Shown here piece after piece: positions 24,184 to 36,190 of a stretch of 64,000 nt of DNA. The position numbers were made by a program, and so were the translations under genes. The stretch comes from Psilocybe azurescens (Eukaryota > Basidiomycota > Agaricomycetes > Agaricales > Agrocybaceae): assembly GCA_023853785.1 (NCBI GenBank), contig JAJIRX010000890.1, positions 1 to 64,000 of the forward strand. The letters are read 5' to 3'. Every line of letters starts with the position of its first letter. Position 1 is the stretch's first letter. Below the pieces are notes generated by a model. It worked only from the letters and a program-made list of their open reading frames with translations. It searched no databases and was not told the DNA's origin.

Positions 24184-24900
24184 TTAACTATCAGTAACTA
24201 AAATACTATCTAGAAGATTGATAAACAAGTCCATATCAACATCAAGACCTGCATCCTGAATAACCGTGTCTTCGACTTCAACCACTTCAACTTCAACTTC
24301 AGTAATTCTAAGGATATCCCTTGCCCATGCAGGAGGGGGTATATCTTTGTTAAGAGATGGATCGTGGCCTTTTCGTTGCCCATAAAACAGAGTGCCACTG
24401 AAACCAGGAAGTTGAAACCAGGAAGTCAACTGGTCTGCACAAGGTGCTGGACAATCTGTTCATGAATCTTGCTACAATACTGCCATTGGGCGGATATCTC
24501 AAAAGCAAGAGGAGGATTGATGCTGAGATTGGCACAGATGGCACGGTAGTGATCGACATGATCATCATATAGAAAGGTTAATAGTTGCCGGATTTCCACG
24601 TTCAGGCAAATGAGCTCTTCCTTAGCTTGTTTGATCTGGAAATACATGATCATCCCTTCATGATTAGCAGGCTGAGCCCACTCTAGCCTCCGGATATCTT
24701 GTCGTGTATCTTGTAACAGGTCAAAGTTGGCAAGATTGATGGCGGCGATGACCGTTTCCCAAGTCAACACAGTCCTCAGTGGGACCATCACAGCCGTCAG
24801 CCTTGTTGTACTGTTTCAAGGCAGACTGAATAGCACCCGCCCTGGTCTTGAGAAATTTCCCAATCTTTTCACAAAGCTTGTAGCCTGATGTCAACAATTA
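24184..24900 (-). pseudogene. KDZ (Kyakuja-Dileera-Zisupton) transposase, C-terminal remnant
   Basis: The minus strand shows a typical KDZ transposase C-terminus: RAGAIQSALKQYNKA, LTWETVIAAINLANFDLLQD, MIMYFQIKQAKEELICLN, VEIRQLLTFLYDDHVDHYRA, then the tail FSGTLFYGQRKGHDPSLN and an acidic end with a stop at 24184. There are small frame changes near 24428 and 24800. The catalytic N-terminal two thirds is missing, because the upstream DNA holds a gene on the opposite strand. Confidence 0.75.
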
Positions 24901-24984
24901 GTATCAGATTCTAGCTCTTAAAAAGCATCCAGAAATGCAGAAATGGCTTCAGGATGACCCAGACTGCCTCAGTGATGTGGAATT

Positions 24985-25203
24985 GTGGGGTTCCAACCTC
25001 AAGATTTATTATTTCCTAGAGTTGATTGCATGGGTGCAAAAGGAGGATTGCCAAAGAAGATGAAGAAAGCAGCAACAAAAGTGGCATCTGAACCCATGAG
25101 CATGCTGGCAGCCAGCACATCCAAGAAGATGACATCATCTAAGAAGGCAGCAGCAGCCAAGAAGTCAACCTCAGCCAAAGCAGGAAATTCTGGGCACAAG
25201 TAG
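24985..25203 (+). other. Short Lys/Ala/Ser-rich ORF, doubtful
   Basis: A 72-codon frame rich in Lys, Ala and Ser upstream of the CxC gene. It may be an AG-rich 5' leader or an exon of that gene. No domain is recognised. Confidence 0.2.
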
Positions 25204-25339
25204 TAAGTATACTGACCATGGAAGCTCGCTCAAATGTACCACCATCCTCTCACATCTCACGTGTTTTTTTTTTGTACTTGTAGTATCAAAATTCTATCAC
25301 CACTGTTGCTCTGTTTTTGTCTGGATAGTCTTTTCAGCA

Positions 25340-27630
25340 ATTGGGGGACCCTGATTTATCTGCCTGCTTGTACTGCATTGAGCTCACAGTTATCTTGGTG
25401 TTACTATTGATTCCACATGTCATGGCAAGCACCCAGTCTGCTCCTTTTCCTGACATGGTTTTCAAAGACTTCAGTGACTTTATCATCACCAATTTTGATC
25501 AGAAAACATTGCTTCCAACTGTTATCATGGTTTTACTGTCCATGACCAACAACACAGAGCTACTCTCTTTGCATTTTAAACAAGATGCAGGGTGTAGGGC
25601 AACATCATGGATTAAATATTTGGCCCATGCAATTATTGCAAAACTTGGGCCTGATAATACAGTACTCTATTCTCAGAGTCTGAATTATCTTTGATTGAGA
25701 CTGCAACCACCAGGGATCAAGATGTTACACTTTTGTCAGTGAAACTCAGCAAATTTCACAAGTGTTGGGCCTCTATCCATATAATCAAAGACAGAAATTC
25801 ACAGGTACCTTGCAACGTACATCACATAATTCTATCCAACCAGCCCTTCTTATTTGCCCAAACTCATCTGTCTGTTTAACATCAGGTTGCAATCAGTGTT
25901 CTTTAACACAAAATACCTGACCTCAGGATATTCCAACTGTAACTTTAATCAAAGGCATAGATGTATTTCAGAATGTCCAGTTGCTTCTCTGGATCTTGCA
26001 GTAACTGCAAGACTATTTATTATGCAGATCATGAACGTACACCTGCAACAGATAATACAGAAGCTATGCAATTCTTTCTGAACTCTGCAGTTTATCTTAA
26101 GGTTGGACAGAACCTTTGGGTAGATTGCAAGTTTTCAGCAGCAGTATTGAGTGGAATATATCATCTCCATACATCTACATCTGGTTGGGCCAATTTTTTC
26201 AATGACACCTATGGCACTGACTGTGTCACACTTTCTTGTTGCCAAGTTCAGACTGCTTTTGTACACAAATCTATCCAGCAAGCTTCTGAGATGTCTGGAA
26301 TAGATTTTATTATCCAAGATGTGGCATCAATAGATGAAGTGACAGAAGAAGCCTTTACTGTTTTGGGTCATGAGGGTCTCATTCAGCCAGCAAGGGGTCA
26401 TGCCTGTGCTGAGTGCTCCCAACTCTACTGAGCAACATCAGATGTAATTTCGACCCCTAATGACCCTTCTGCTGTTCTTGGTGTTGACCTTGTGGTAGCA
26501 TCTACAGTAGTGCAATCAGGTTCTAATAATCTTGCTGCTCAGAACTCAGTTCAGATGCAGAATGTAACAATGCGGGTAATTGATGAAATGGTTAATGGCA
26601 CAAAGGTATTTTTTTCAATTTCTGATCCATAATAGTAAGATTTAACATTATTATCTAGCATTGTGCATATGATGGTTGCACATCTAATTTAGCAAATTAC
26701 CGAGGAGGTGCCTTTTGTCAGGTGCATGAACATGAATTTGGAAATCAATGCTGTGTTAGGTTGTACAGGCACTTCAATTCCTTCTACCATGGCTTGTGAA
26801 GCTCACCAAAGTGTTTGGAATAAATACAAGCTTGATCACTCTGCTGAAGGGTTATCCGGCTCAAAGAGAATGTTGAACCATCAGCAAGAAAATTTAGAGT
26901 GGAATCCAAAACACCAGCGTGAATATCAGCCACATGACCAGCCACCTGCAGAACTTAAAAAAAAAACACTATTTTGGTCCTGCAACCTTTTATTGTGTTG
27001 AAACAATCTGTTTCCCATGTGGTGTTGTTGAGGCGTGGGCAAAATTTGCAAGATCAGAGTCAGATCCAAATATCCTGGCTTTTATAAACAAAGTTTACCT
27101 GGCAAAGAAATCACGCTCTGACTATATCTGCATTGACAAAGCATGTACAATGCTTAAACATATTGCTACACAAGGTCACTGAGATGAATGGTCACAAACA
27201 ACACAATTTATAGTTGACAGTTATCATTACCAGAATCATTGCAAAACATATATTCTTTGTCAAACTTCGTGTAATCCAGCTCCCACAGATGGGTCAGCTC
27301 CAAATTTAGTCATAACAGCAACAGCTTCTGATGGGACCACATATCAAAAACAGGCATTTAATACACAGGTAAAATTCTTTCTAGTCCTTGTAATTATTTA
27401 TGCACTGATGATATAACTGAAATAGGCCTGTGAGCAACTCAATGCATGGCTTGGTGGTTTTGACTCCATCCTCAAGAGAATGACACCTCAAAACTATAAC
27501 TGGTTTATACATACCATGCTTTCTTATCACACAAGGAAGGTTCTTCAATGACAAGCTAAAAAAGGAGGAGTGACAGTCACTGATCAGCCAGAAGCAGATG
27601 GCAATGATGATAATGACTGGGCTAAATAAA
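25340..27630 (+). pseudogene. CxC5/CxC6-type cysteine-cluster gene associated with KDZ transposons, decayed
   Basis: This protein family in Agaricomycetes usually travels with KDZ transposases; its cysteine clusters probably bind zinc. Recognisable parts, in order: FPDMVFKDFSDFI (N-terminal region), a CxC segment near 25970-26040, and VGQNLWVDCKFSAAVLSGIY with STSGWANFFNDTYGT (26100-26220). Then FIIQDVASIDEV, GHACAECSQLY, and a second cluster with GCTGTSIPSTMACEAH. The last parts are FYCVETICFPCGVVEAWAKF, YICIDKACTMLKHIA, and ACEQLNAWLGGF after an intron at about 27368-27425. Stops and frame changes (for example 26431, 26940, 27181 and 27549) break it. Confidence 0.75.
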
Positions 27631-27734
27631 TGGTACATAAAGATATAACATGTATATGTAGACTATGGTAGATAGCAGTTGAAAACCTCTCTGGATATGG
27701 TAATTGGATTTCTTCAATAAAGTCTGCAATTAAA

Positions 27735-28066
27735 CTAATAACAGTCCACTGGACATCCACTGGATATCCACTGGACTCTACTGGACAGAGCACTCTTGGA
27801 TCTGGTCTAATTAAGTGCTGAGAGTCTGGTGGAAGTCCATTGGAAGTCCAACAGAAGTCCAACGGACTGGACAGTCCAGCCAGTCCATCTGTTTTCTGTT
27901 TTAAAGTGACTTGACCGGACTTTGACTGGAATTTGGCCAGACTCTGACTGGACTGGTAGCAGAAATTGTCCAGTCCAATGGACTGTCCAGCTAGGTTCAT
28001 TGGAATTGGCTGGGTCTGGTGAATGTCCATTGGAGTCCAACAGAATATGGGAGGCACTGTAAAATA
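27735..28066. mobile_element. Short element with GGACTGGACAGTCC-type subterminal repeats
   Basis: Dense GTCCA/TGGAC motifs and a right end GGCACTGTAAAATAC, which resembles the terminus of the MITE family at 880 and 21527. It interrupts the Tc1-like transposase frame that continues to its right. The left boundary is not certain. Confidence 0.5.
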
Positions 28067-28069
28067 CAC

Positions 28070-28394
28070 ATTTTTCTTGACTACAGCCTTTAGTCCAACA
28101 TTTTGAAGGGCCCAGTGAACTGTTTTTGGTGTGAAGAACTGACTGGTGACCCCTTTTAAGGTTTTGATAACCTCAACAGCATTTTCAGCCTTGTGAGAAG
28201 TGATAAGACAGAGTGCATACTGCATTGGAGGGTGAAAGCTTCTGAGGATGGCCACCAGTGGACTTGGCAGGATCAGGACAGTATTTGTTATGGATATAAA
28301 ATATAGAAAACATGGAAACACCAGTAGTTTCTTCAATTTGGTGAGCAGAATCTCCTTTATTAAGAAGAAAAAATAATGTGAGTGCATTGGGCAA
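28070..28394 (-). pseudogene. Tc1/mariner-type transposase N-terminal fragment
   Basis: The minus strand encodes two helix-turn-helix-like segments. They are KGDSAHQIEETTGVSMFSI with YCPDPAKSTGGHPQKLSPSN, then, one frame over, LITSHKAENAVEVIKTL and GLKAVVKK. This is the DNA-binding half of a Tc1-like transposase. The catalytic DDE part is absent; the frame stops at the repeat element at 27735-28066. Confidence 0.65.
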
Positions 28395-28484
28395 TAGTAA
28401 GTTGGTGCATAGTGAAATAATAAGTTGGAGGTGTTGTAATCAATGTACAAGAGTATATATACTCTTTTCACTTGAATCATGTGA

Positions 28485-29337
28485 TTTTATTTATATATAT
28501 TTGGTTATAATCAACAAAGTCAGGTGATTTGACTGAGAGGACAAAACTGTACCAATGTACTTATTTTATTAAATAATTTATAGTGCGGGGAAAAACATGA
28601 TTACATAATTGTTGTCATATAGTTAGATAGATAATATCCAAGGCTACCTATCGTTAAAATTTCAAGACTCTAGCCTTTTTAGTTCCAAGTTATTCATGAT
28701 TTATTAGAAATACTTAAAACATTAGTACAATTTTGTCCTCATTGTATATGAGCTTAAGCTATCTCCTAGTATGAAAATCCATCCAGTATTTAACACTGTA
28801 AAGCTTCTACTCTATCATCCTGATGCTATTCTAAAAGAAAATCTCTTTCTAGACCTTCTCCTGTTATTATAGAAGATAATCCAGAGTGTGAAATTGAAAT
28901 CATCAGGACAGTAAACTTTATAGGAGCAAGCTACAGTATTTGGTCAAATAGAAAAATTATTCAAATGAAAAAACACTTACCAGCCTGTAGATAATCTTTT
29001 TGTTTAATTTTATTTTGTTCTTTTAAAAATTTTAATATTCTTAATGTATCTTTAAAACCTTCTAAACTAGACTATAGTTAAGCACATGGCAGAAAATGCA
29101 TCTTAAAGAGAGGATGATCTCAGAATTTCTCTATTTTCTTCACATAATCATTATTTGCCTTTTATGTTATTATTTATTTATTTTTGACAGCTTAATCATC
29201 TCAGATGTTTCCATTCTCATTTTTCATTATTATGGAACATTTTAAAATAACAGTGATATCATTATAATATCACCTTGATGTCATATAACATTCTCTAAAA
29301 CAACTTTTGTTGTTAGTCAATCATCTTCTATAAACAA
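28485..29337. other. AT-rich intergenic, no gene seen
   Basis: Very AT-rich, with stops in all frames. No repeat structure was recognised. Confidence 0.5.
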
Positions 29338-32300
29338 CTATATGCTTTCTTTTATATAGCAAAGCTCCCATAGATTTCCATGAGCCATGTGGCTAAGATC
29401 TAGAGAAAGAGGAGTTGGTATGATCAGCTGAGTATTTGGTGAATACCGTGAGGGGATGGTAAGTTGGTGGAAACCAAAACAAAAGATTGTGTTTGGGTCC
29501 AATTTGAACCCATCCATTGATGCCTAATAAAACTTCTAATTCATGGCCAGATCTAGCAGGTATGTCACCAAAAGTGTCCATAGTATCAACCAAGGCATGT
29601 TGTGGGTATGAAGAAAAACATATTGATGTATGATTTTTGAAGACAGTTGGACTAGGTGTTGTGACTCAGCATCCCACAACCGGATAGTCTTATCATCTGA
29701 TCCTGACACAATGTGCTTTCCATCTAGGAAAATGCAACACATCTGACTCCGTCATCATGTCCTTCAAAAGGTGGTTGTACTAGTTCTCCTGTTTTAACAT
29801 CCCACAATCGGATGGTCTTGTCATGTGATCCTGACACAATGTGCTTGCTATCTGGGGAAAATGCAACACACCAGACTCCACCATCATGTCCTTCAAGAGG
29901 TGGTTGCACTAGCTCCCCTGTTTTAGCATTCCACAATCGGATAGTCTTGTCTCCTGATCCTGATACAATGTGCTTGCCATCTGTAGAAAATGCAACAGAA
30001 AAGACAGAATTATCATGTCCTTTGAGAGGTGGTTGCACTAGTTTTCCTGTCACAGCATCCCACAATCAGATGGTCTTGTCATGTGATCCTGACACAATGT
30101 ATTTGCCATCTGGAGAAAATGCAACACATCTGACTCCATTATCATGTCCTTCAAAAGGTGGTTGTACTAGTTCTCCTGTCTCAACATCCCACAATCGGAT
30201 TGTCTTGTCATGTGATCCTGACACAATGTACTTGCTATCTGGGAAAATGCAACACACCAGACTCCACCATCATGTCCTTCAAGAGGTGATGGCACTAATT
30301 CTCCTGTCTTAACATCCCACAATTGGATGGTTTTGTTATATAATCCTGACGCAATATGCTTGCCATCTGGGGAAAATGCAACAGAGCAAACAAGATCATT
30401 ATGTTTTTCAAGAAGTGGTTGCACTAGTTTTCCTGTCTTGGCATCCCACAACTGGATGATGTTGTCAAATGATCCTGACACAATGTGTTTGCCATTTGGA
30501 GAAAATGCAACAAAAATAACTGCACTGGTATGTCTCTCAACATGTGATTGCACCAGTTGTCCTGTCTCAGCATTCCACAGTCGGATGGTCTTGTCTGCTG
30601 ATCCAGACACAATGCGCTTGCCATCTGGAGAAAATGCAACAGAGAAGACTTCATTATCATGTCCTTCAAGAGGTTGTTGCACCAGTTTTCTTGTCTCAAC
30701 ATCCCACAATTGGATGGTTTTGTCATCTGACCCTGCCACAATGTGCTTGCCATCTGGGGAAAATGCAACACACCAGATTACTTCACCATGTCCTTCAAGA
30801 GGTGGCTGCACCAGTTCTCCTGTTTTAATATCCCACAATTGGATGGTCTTGTCTGCTGATTCTGACACAATGTGTTTACTATCTGGAGAAAATGCAACAG
30901 AAATAACAGAATTATTATGTCCTTCAAGAGGTGGTTGTACCAGTTCTCCTGTTTTAGCATCCCACAATCGGATGGTCTTGTCATGATCCTGACACAATGT
31001 GCTTGCCATCTGGAGAAAATGCAACAGACAAAACTGAATTGTCATGTCCTTCAAGAGGTGCTTGCACCAGTTTTCCTGTCTCAACATCCCACAATCGGAT
31101 GGTCTTGTCATCTGATCCTGACACAATGTGCTTGCCATCTGGGGAAAATGCAACACACCATATTATATCATCATGTCCTTCAAGAGGTGGCTGCACCAGT
31201 ATTCCTGTTTTAGTATCCCACAATTGGATGGTCTTGTCATGTGATCCTGACACAATGTGCTTGCCATCTGGGGAAAATGCAACAGACAAGACTGAATTGT
31301 CATGTCCTTCAAGAGGTGGTTGCACCAGTTCTCCTGTCTCAGCATCCCACAACTGGATAGTGTTGTCTCTTGATCCTGATACAATATGCTTGCCATCAGG
31401 GAGAATGCAACAGAGCAGACATGATGAAAATGGCTATTTAGCACACCTTGAACCACTGGCCAGGATTTGTTTTGATCCCCAATAATTTGTAGCACTTTAA
31501 GCAATTTATCTCTAAACTTTGCTGAGATCCGTGAAGTCATTGGTGAAAATGGAAGTGCAGATATATAAAGATGAGGGGTGCTGAAAGAAATTGCACCACC
31601 AAACATACGAACAAATTTTTGAATATCTGCTGCATCATCAGCAATATCCTGGCACTCTGCATGAGACTGGTATAAATTAGAATCACCATAATGCCAAAAG
31701 AATGGTTACTGTACTTACTATTACCCATTGAATGACAAAGAACATAGAGCTGGCACATATATTCATCACTTTCAGGAGGCTCAGTGATTCTAACCAGAAC
31801 AATAGTTGCTCATGGTTAAACAAAGCTCGAACTGCACCTGCAAGAGCTGAGTTAAACTGTGCATGCCGAAGGTGCTCAGTCCAGAATCAGCATGAATATG
31901 ACAGTTCTGGGGAAATACACCTTTTAACTCGCTCATGCAGGTCTGGGATTTCATCATTGGCAAGATAAGAACTGGACAGTTGGCAGATATTAAACTTCAG
32001 TCCATCCTTCATCACCCCAAGCGAGGCACCTGCAAGGTCATTATGAATATGAGACAAGTCAATGAAGAACTCGCCACTCCGCTCTCTATCTGTTAAAAAC
32101 TCAGGAAAAGAAGCATGAAGGGGACGGATTGTGGAAGAATGATCCATTGCCCCACTAAGCAAAGGCACCCATAGGCTTTATGATAGTGCTGACATCTATT
32201 TTGCAGAGAGCTTTGTCAACAAAATGTTGCCTTAGAAGACATAAGGAAGCAAGAGGAAGTGATTCTGCAATTCCAAGCATCTATGCCATAACAGATCGGA

Positions 32301-34799
32301 ATTGATCGAGACGACGATCACGCATCAACTGATCCTGAGGGAAGATTGTTTCCAAGGTCAATTTATACATACAATCGAGGAGTGGGACAGCGCTGGCTTC
32401 ATTCCCATTGATAACGAGATCGAAACGCTCCTCTGCAGATAGTCCTGCAGTGCGGTCCTTGATGAATGCACATGCCAGACGTGCCCACTCAAATAGACCT
32501 TCAGAAGTGTTTGCGAGACAATTTGTTATGCCTTCGTTGCTTCCGATCTCATGCAAATCAGATAATTCGTCAGAGATAAAGCGTGATATGTCATGTTTGG
32601 TTGACTCAAGCGGAATGCTGTCCATCGCCTTCTGTCGGACGTGCTTGACATCCTTCAAGGCCTCATAAATATCCGGTAGCGTTCGTGAAGTGAGAAGGAT
32701 TCGGATGTGGGGGAAGTTTCGATATGTGGCTTTTCTCATCTTTCAGTTTGCCAGCGAGGATACGAAGGAGGTGTAGTCGTGAATCCAATGTGCCACTCTC
32801 ATCCAATGCATCGATGACGATCACAATAGGGCCCGTCATTGCGTCAGTCAATTTCTCGGCAGGCTTCAGGATTAGCTCTTTCCATTGCTGCAAAATATCA
32901 CTCGTATTCTTGAGCGACGTGTCCCGATGAATGGCAGATGCTAATTCTTTCCGGATTTCCTTATCATGCTCTGCAATATCCCGGGAAATAGTTATGAAGA
33001 TCTTCTTGTGACGTTCTTGGGCCATTTCGTTGCGGTCAAAGCAGTAGCAAGATCCTAGTCGACCAAGCTCTTTAAAGCGGTTGGCGATCGTATGAGCTAT
33101 GGATGATTTGCCAGTGCCGGCATTGCCATGGAGCCAGTATACGCGAGGCGTGTTCCTCTCAGTGTCGTTGATCCAAGCAGTGATTTCGTCCAGAATTTCT
33201 TCACGGGTCCCATCCAAGCATATTTTTCGTGTGTCCAATCCAGCGCCCGCAGCATATGGCATGCTGTTTAGATCTAAATCTTCGGCTATACTATCTGCAT
33301 CAAAACGAGAACGACAATGATAGTTTAAAAAGCAACGCATACCCAGGGTCTCCATGCCTTTTACGCCCTCCCAAACACGATGGACAACGACCAACGTGTC
33401 AGCTGCAGCATTATCGCGGAACTCTTCTAAGAGGTCATTGAAGACATTGTTGTAATTCTTCACACGCTCGTCGGTTTCGGAGAAAAATTCTCCAGCAACC
33501 TCGTCCCTAGCACAACAAAGAAGAGTTAGTCAGCATCAATTCCTCAACGGAAAGGCAACTTACGGAATTTCCGATTTGTCGAGTATTCTCGAATGAAATA
33601 CGAACACTCTAGTGTCTGATGGCATATGCGCTCGACGACGGACTTCATTGACTTGATATCCCTTAATTCGGTCTTATTGATAAAGGTATAGACATCGTTC
33701 ATCTTCGAAAGCAGAGAGACAACAGAGTCGTCGCGAATCCTCTGGTTGATGATGGCCTGAGGGAATACATTAGATTGCGTTTATTGATAAGTATTTGATA
33801 CGGACCTTGGAAGCAAAAGAGAGAATGGCCCATGCTGCTTGTGCGTACGGGTGGATCTGGGCATGAGATGAGTTCACAGGACTTGCTTTTACTGTATGAA
33901 TATCATACCGTGACAATCTTGTCCACGACGGAATTGAACTTGGTCAGCGTTTCGAGGAACGAAGACATAAAATCAAGGAGATCGATCGGATTATGCGCAT
34001 TGCTGATTGCCGCCGCCCCACCTTGGACAGGTGCAGCGATGATCGACATTTGAGAAATGCCCATACTTGCATTATCGCGGGCAGCGTCCACGGTCCCAAG
34101 GTCCGCGACCTTGGGCTGGGCAGTAGATGTTTCCTGGTTTGAAGCGAAGGTAAGTTGAGTGACGAACTTGAATAGAAACGAAACGAACATTGGGTAGGTC
34201 AGCTTGAAGTACGGGCTCTCCAATCCGTCCTCTGATCATTTCTGAGTTAGATGGATGCTTGAGAGTACGTGAGTCAGCTATCAAGCATATCGGCTACAGA
34301 GCTGGGATCTCACCTCGATGGTACCAGCAGTTGGCGGAGTCTCATCTTGCGGAGCATTCATAACAATGGAAGGGGGCAAGTTCGAAAGCTGATCGGTCCT
34401 TCCTTCAGATTCCGCGACGATATGCTGTAGACATAGATACGTTAATTATCTGCAGTCCCTTCAAGGCGAACGATGTATATACCTGTTCGGCTTCGGTAGA
34501 TATTGGACGAACTTCTTCTATCGCATTTTCTGGAGAAACGACCACAGGTTCATTGATCATCGAAGACTTCTTTCTACTGAACGGGGCTTTCAATTTGTCC
34601 TTCAATCCGGGTTTCGATCGAGGCGTTGGTGTCTGAGAGAGCTGCAAAACCTATATGAATACAGATGAAAGGTATTGGAATGCAAACTTACCCTGTGCTC
34701 GTGTTCCGATTGTTCTTGCAGGGTACTGATTTGAGATCCTGAGCGCTTCTTTTTCTCTCCAAGGAGCCGAAGTAGACCAGCGGGCACAGTTCCACTCAT
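29338..34799 (-). pseudogene. NACHT-WD40 NLR (STAND) gene, copy 2, heavily disrupted
   Basis: A paralogue of the gene at 5351-10177 with the same exon order and the same start (MSGTVPAGLLRLLGEK). The N-terminal helical region, P-loop GNAGTGKSS and Walker B VIVIDALDES (near 32800-32825) are kept. It shares the break between Walker B and RILLTSR (32714-32741). Further damage: CAG to TAG at 32281, an inserted base near 32160, and CGA to TGA at 31887 and 30066. The frame also shifts near 31395, 30985, 30242 and 29731, the first, third and fourth at the same TTTTCCCC-type run inside the FSPDGK codons. The tail INGWVQIGPKH is kept. It has 14 WD units against nine in copy 1. It is a decayed duplicate. 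Confidence 0.85.
29640..31450 (-). repeat. WD40 repeat array of NLR copy 2 (14 units of about 129 bp)
   Basis: I count 14 GH-x(4)-(S/C)VAFS units in the broken frames, the first reading SHFHHVCSVAFS. Unit sequences are very close to each other and to copy 1. The five-unit difference points to gain or loss by unequal recombination after duplication. Confidence 0.85.
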
Positions 34800-35106
34800 T
34801 GTGAATTGTAAATTTGATGGTTATCGGTGTTTTCGAGCGTGGATGTTGATATTGATGGCAGCAGTAAAGAGTTTCCCTTGTCCTCCATCGTCGAGATTCC
34901 CACCAAATGATATCGGGCCATTAAGGCGGCATGCGTGCACTGCATGCCAACAGTTGGCGGTCTGCGAGATAGTGGTCAGTCCAGCCGCCAGGCCGAGTAA
35001 TCCAAAATAGCTGGTTCAATACTCTGTCCGTTCATCCGATAGATATGTTGGAGGCTTCAGATGTGGGGACTATTGCATCTGTTGTAGATAATGCAAGTAA
35101 AAGTTA

Positions 35107-35134
35107 CGAGTCCTATTACGTAGTAATAGACTCG
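35107..35134. repeat. Small perfect hairpin
   Basis: CGAGTC(C)TATTAC and GTAATAGACTCG pair around a GTA loop, with one bulged C. Function unknown; it may be the end of a small element. Confidence 0.5.
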
Positions 35135-35295
35135 TTCTTTTAACCAGGGACCCAAACGGCGCCATCATTTTTCGCTATCAACCAACGTGACTTGCAACAC
35201 GTGATAGTTGTATTTGTAATCGTTTTCAGCCCGCTCGGTTACTTCCGATTTTTTGTGGCACGTGTTATAGGCCCAAATGTTTTTTATTTTTAGTT

Positions 35296-36190
35296 ACTCG
35301 TAGCCAAAAAAGTAATCACGCTTTAGTAATCTGATGGCATTTTTGAGTGGGTTCATCGAAAATAAAAGGCCTTGTTCTCGTCAAGTAAGATAGTCAAGCA
35401 ACTGAAATTTTGAAGAATGCATTGTATAATACAATAGAGTGCAAATATAAAATTTTGGCCAAAAACAATGATTAGAAAGTCAAAGAGAGCTGAATCTACC
35501 AATTTGTATGCTTTCAAGTGTCAATGGAAAGTTTAGGGCTATCTAATCTTCCCAATAGCTCAATAAATATATAAAAATTGAGAATATGATTCATTAGATA
35601 TCTAATAGTAACCATGTATAAATTTTAGGCAGAACAACTGGGCTTCAACAAAATATCAAGTGCGCAATCCCATTGACAATTGATTGGTGGTTATGCAAGA
35701 ACTTGTCACATACTAAAACACATCCCTGTCCAAGATTTCCTGCACATATCTCATGTTTAACACACTCTGTAATCTTGAGACAACTGAATATAATACTGAA
35801 TGCTCATTTGACAGAACTTGAACCATGAATTCTTAGTTTAGGAGTGCACCCTCTGACTGAAGATTATACATGGTTACTATTAGATATCTAATGAATTGTA
35901 TTCTCAATTTTTATATATTTATTGAGCTGTTGGGAAGATTAGATAGCCCTAAACTTTCCATTGACACTTGAAAGCATAAAAATTGGTAGATTCAGCTCTC
36001 TTTGACTTTCTAATCATTGTTTTTGGCCAAAATTTTATATTTGCACTCTATTGTAGTATACAATGCATTCTTCAAATTTTCAGTTGCCTGACTATCTTAC
36101 TTGACGAGAATGAGGCCTTTTATCTTCTCTGAGCTCACTCAAAAATGCCATCAGATTACTTAAGTGTGATTACTTTTTTGGCTATGAGTA
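35296..36190. mobile_element. Fold-back element, about 895 bp with about 325-bp inverted arms
   Basis: The left arm (35296-35621) reappears in reverse complement at 35863-36190. Markers are TAGCCAAAAAAGTAATCACG against GTGATTACTTTTTTGGCTA, and TTAGATATCTAATAGTAACC against GGTTACTATTAGATATCTAA. The roughly 240-bp centre holds no ORF. Sequences just outside (about 35200-35270 and 36198-36270) are themselves similar in direct orientation. I see no clear target duplication. Confidence 0.75.
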
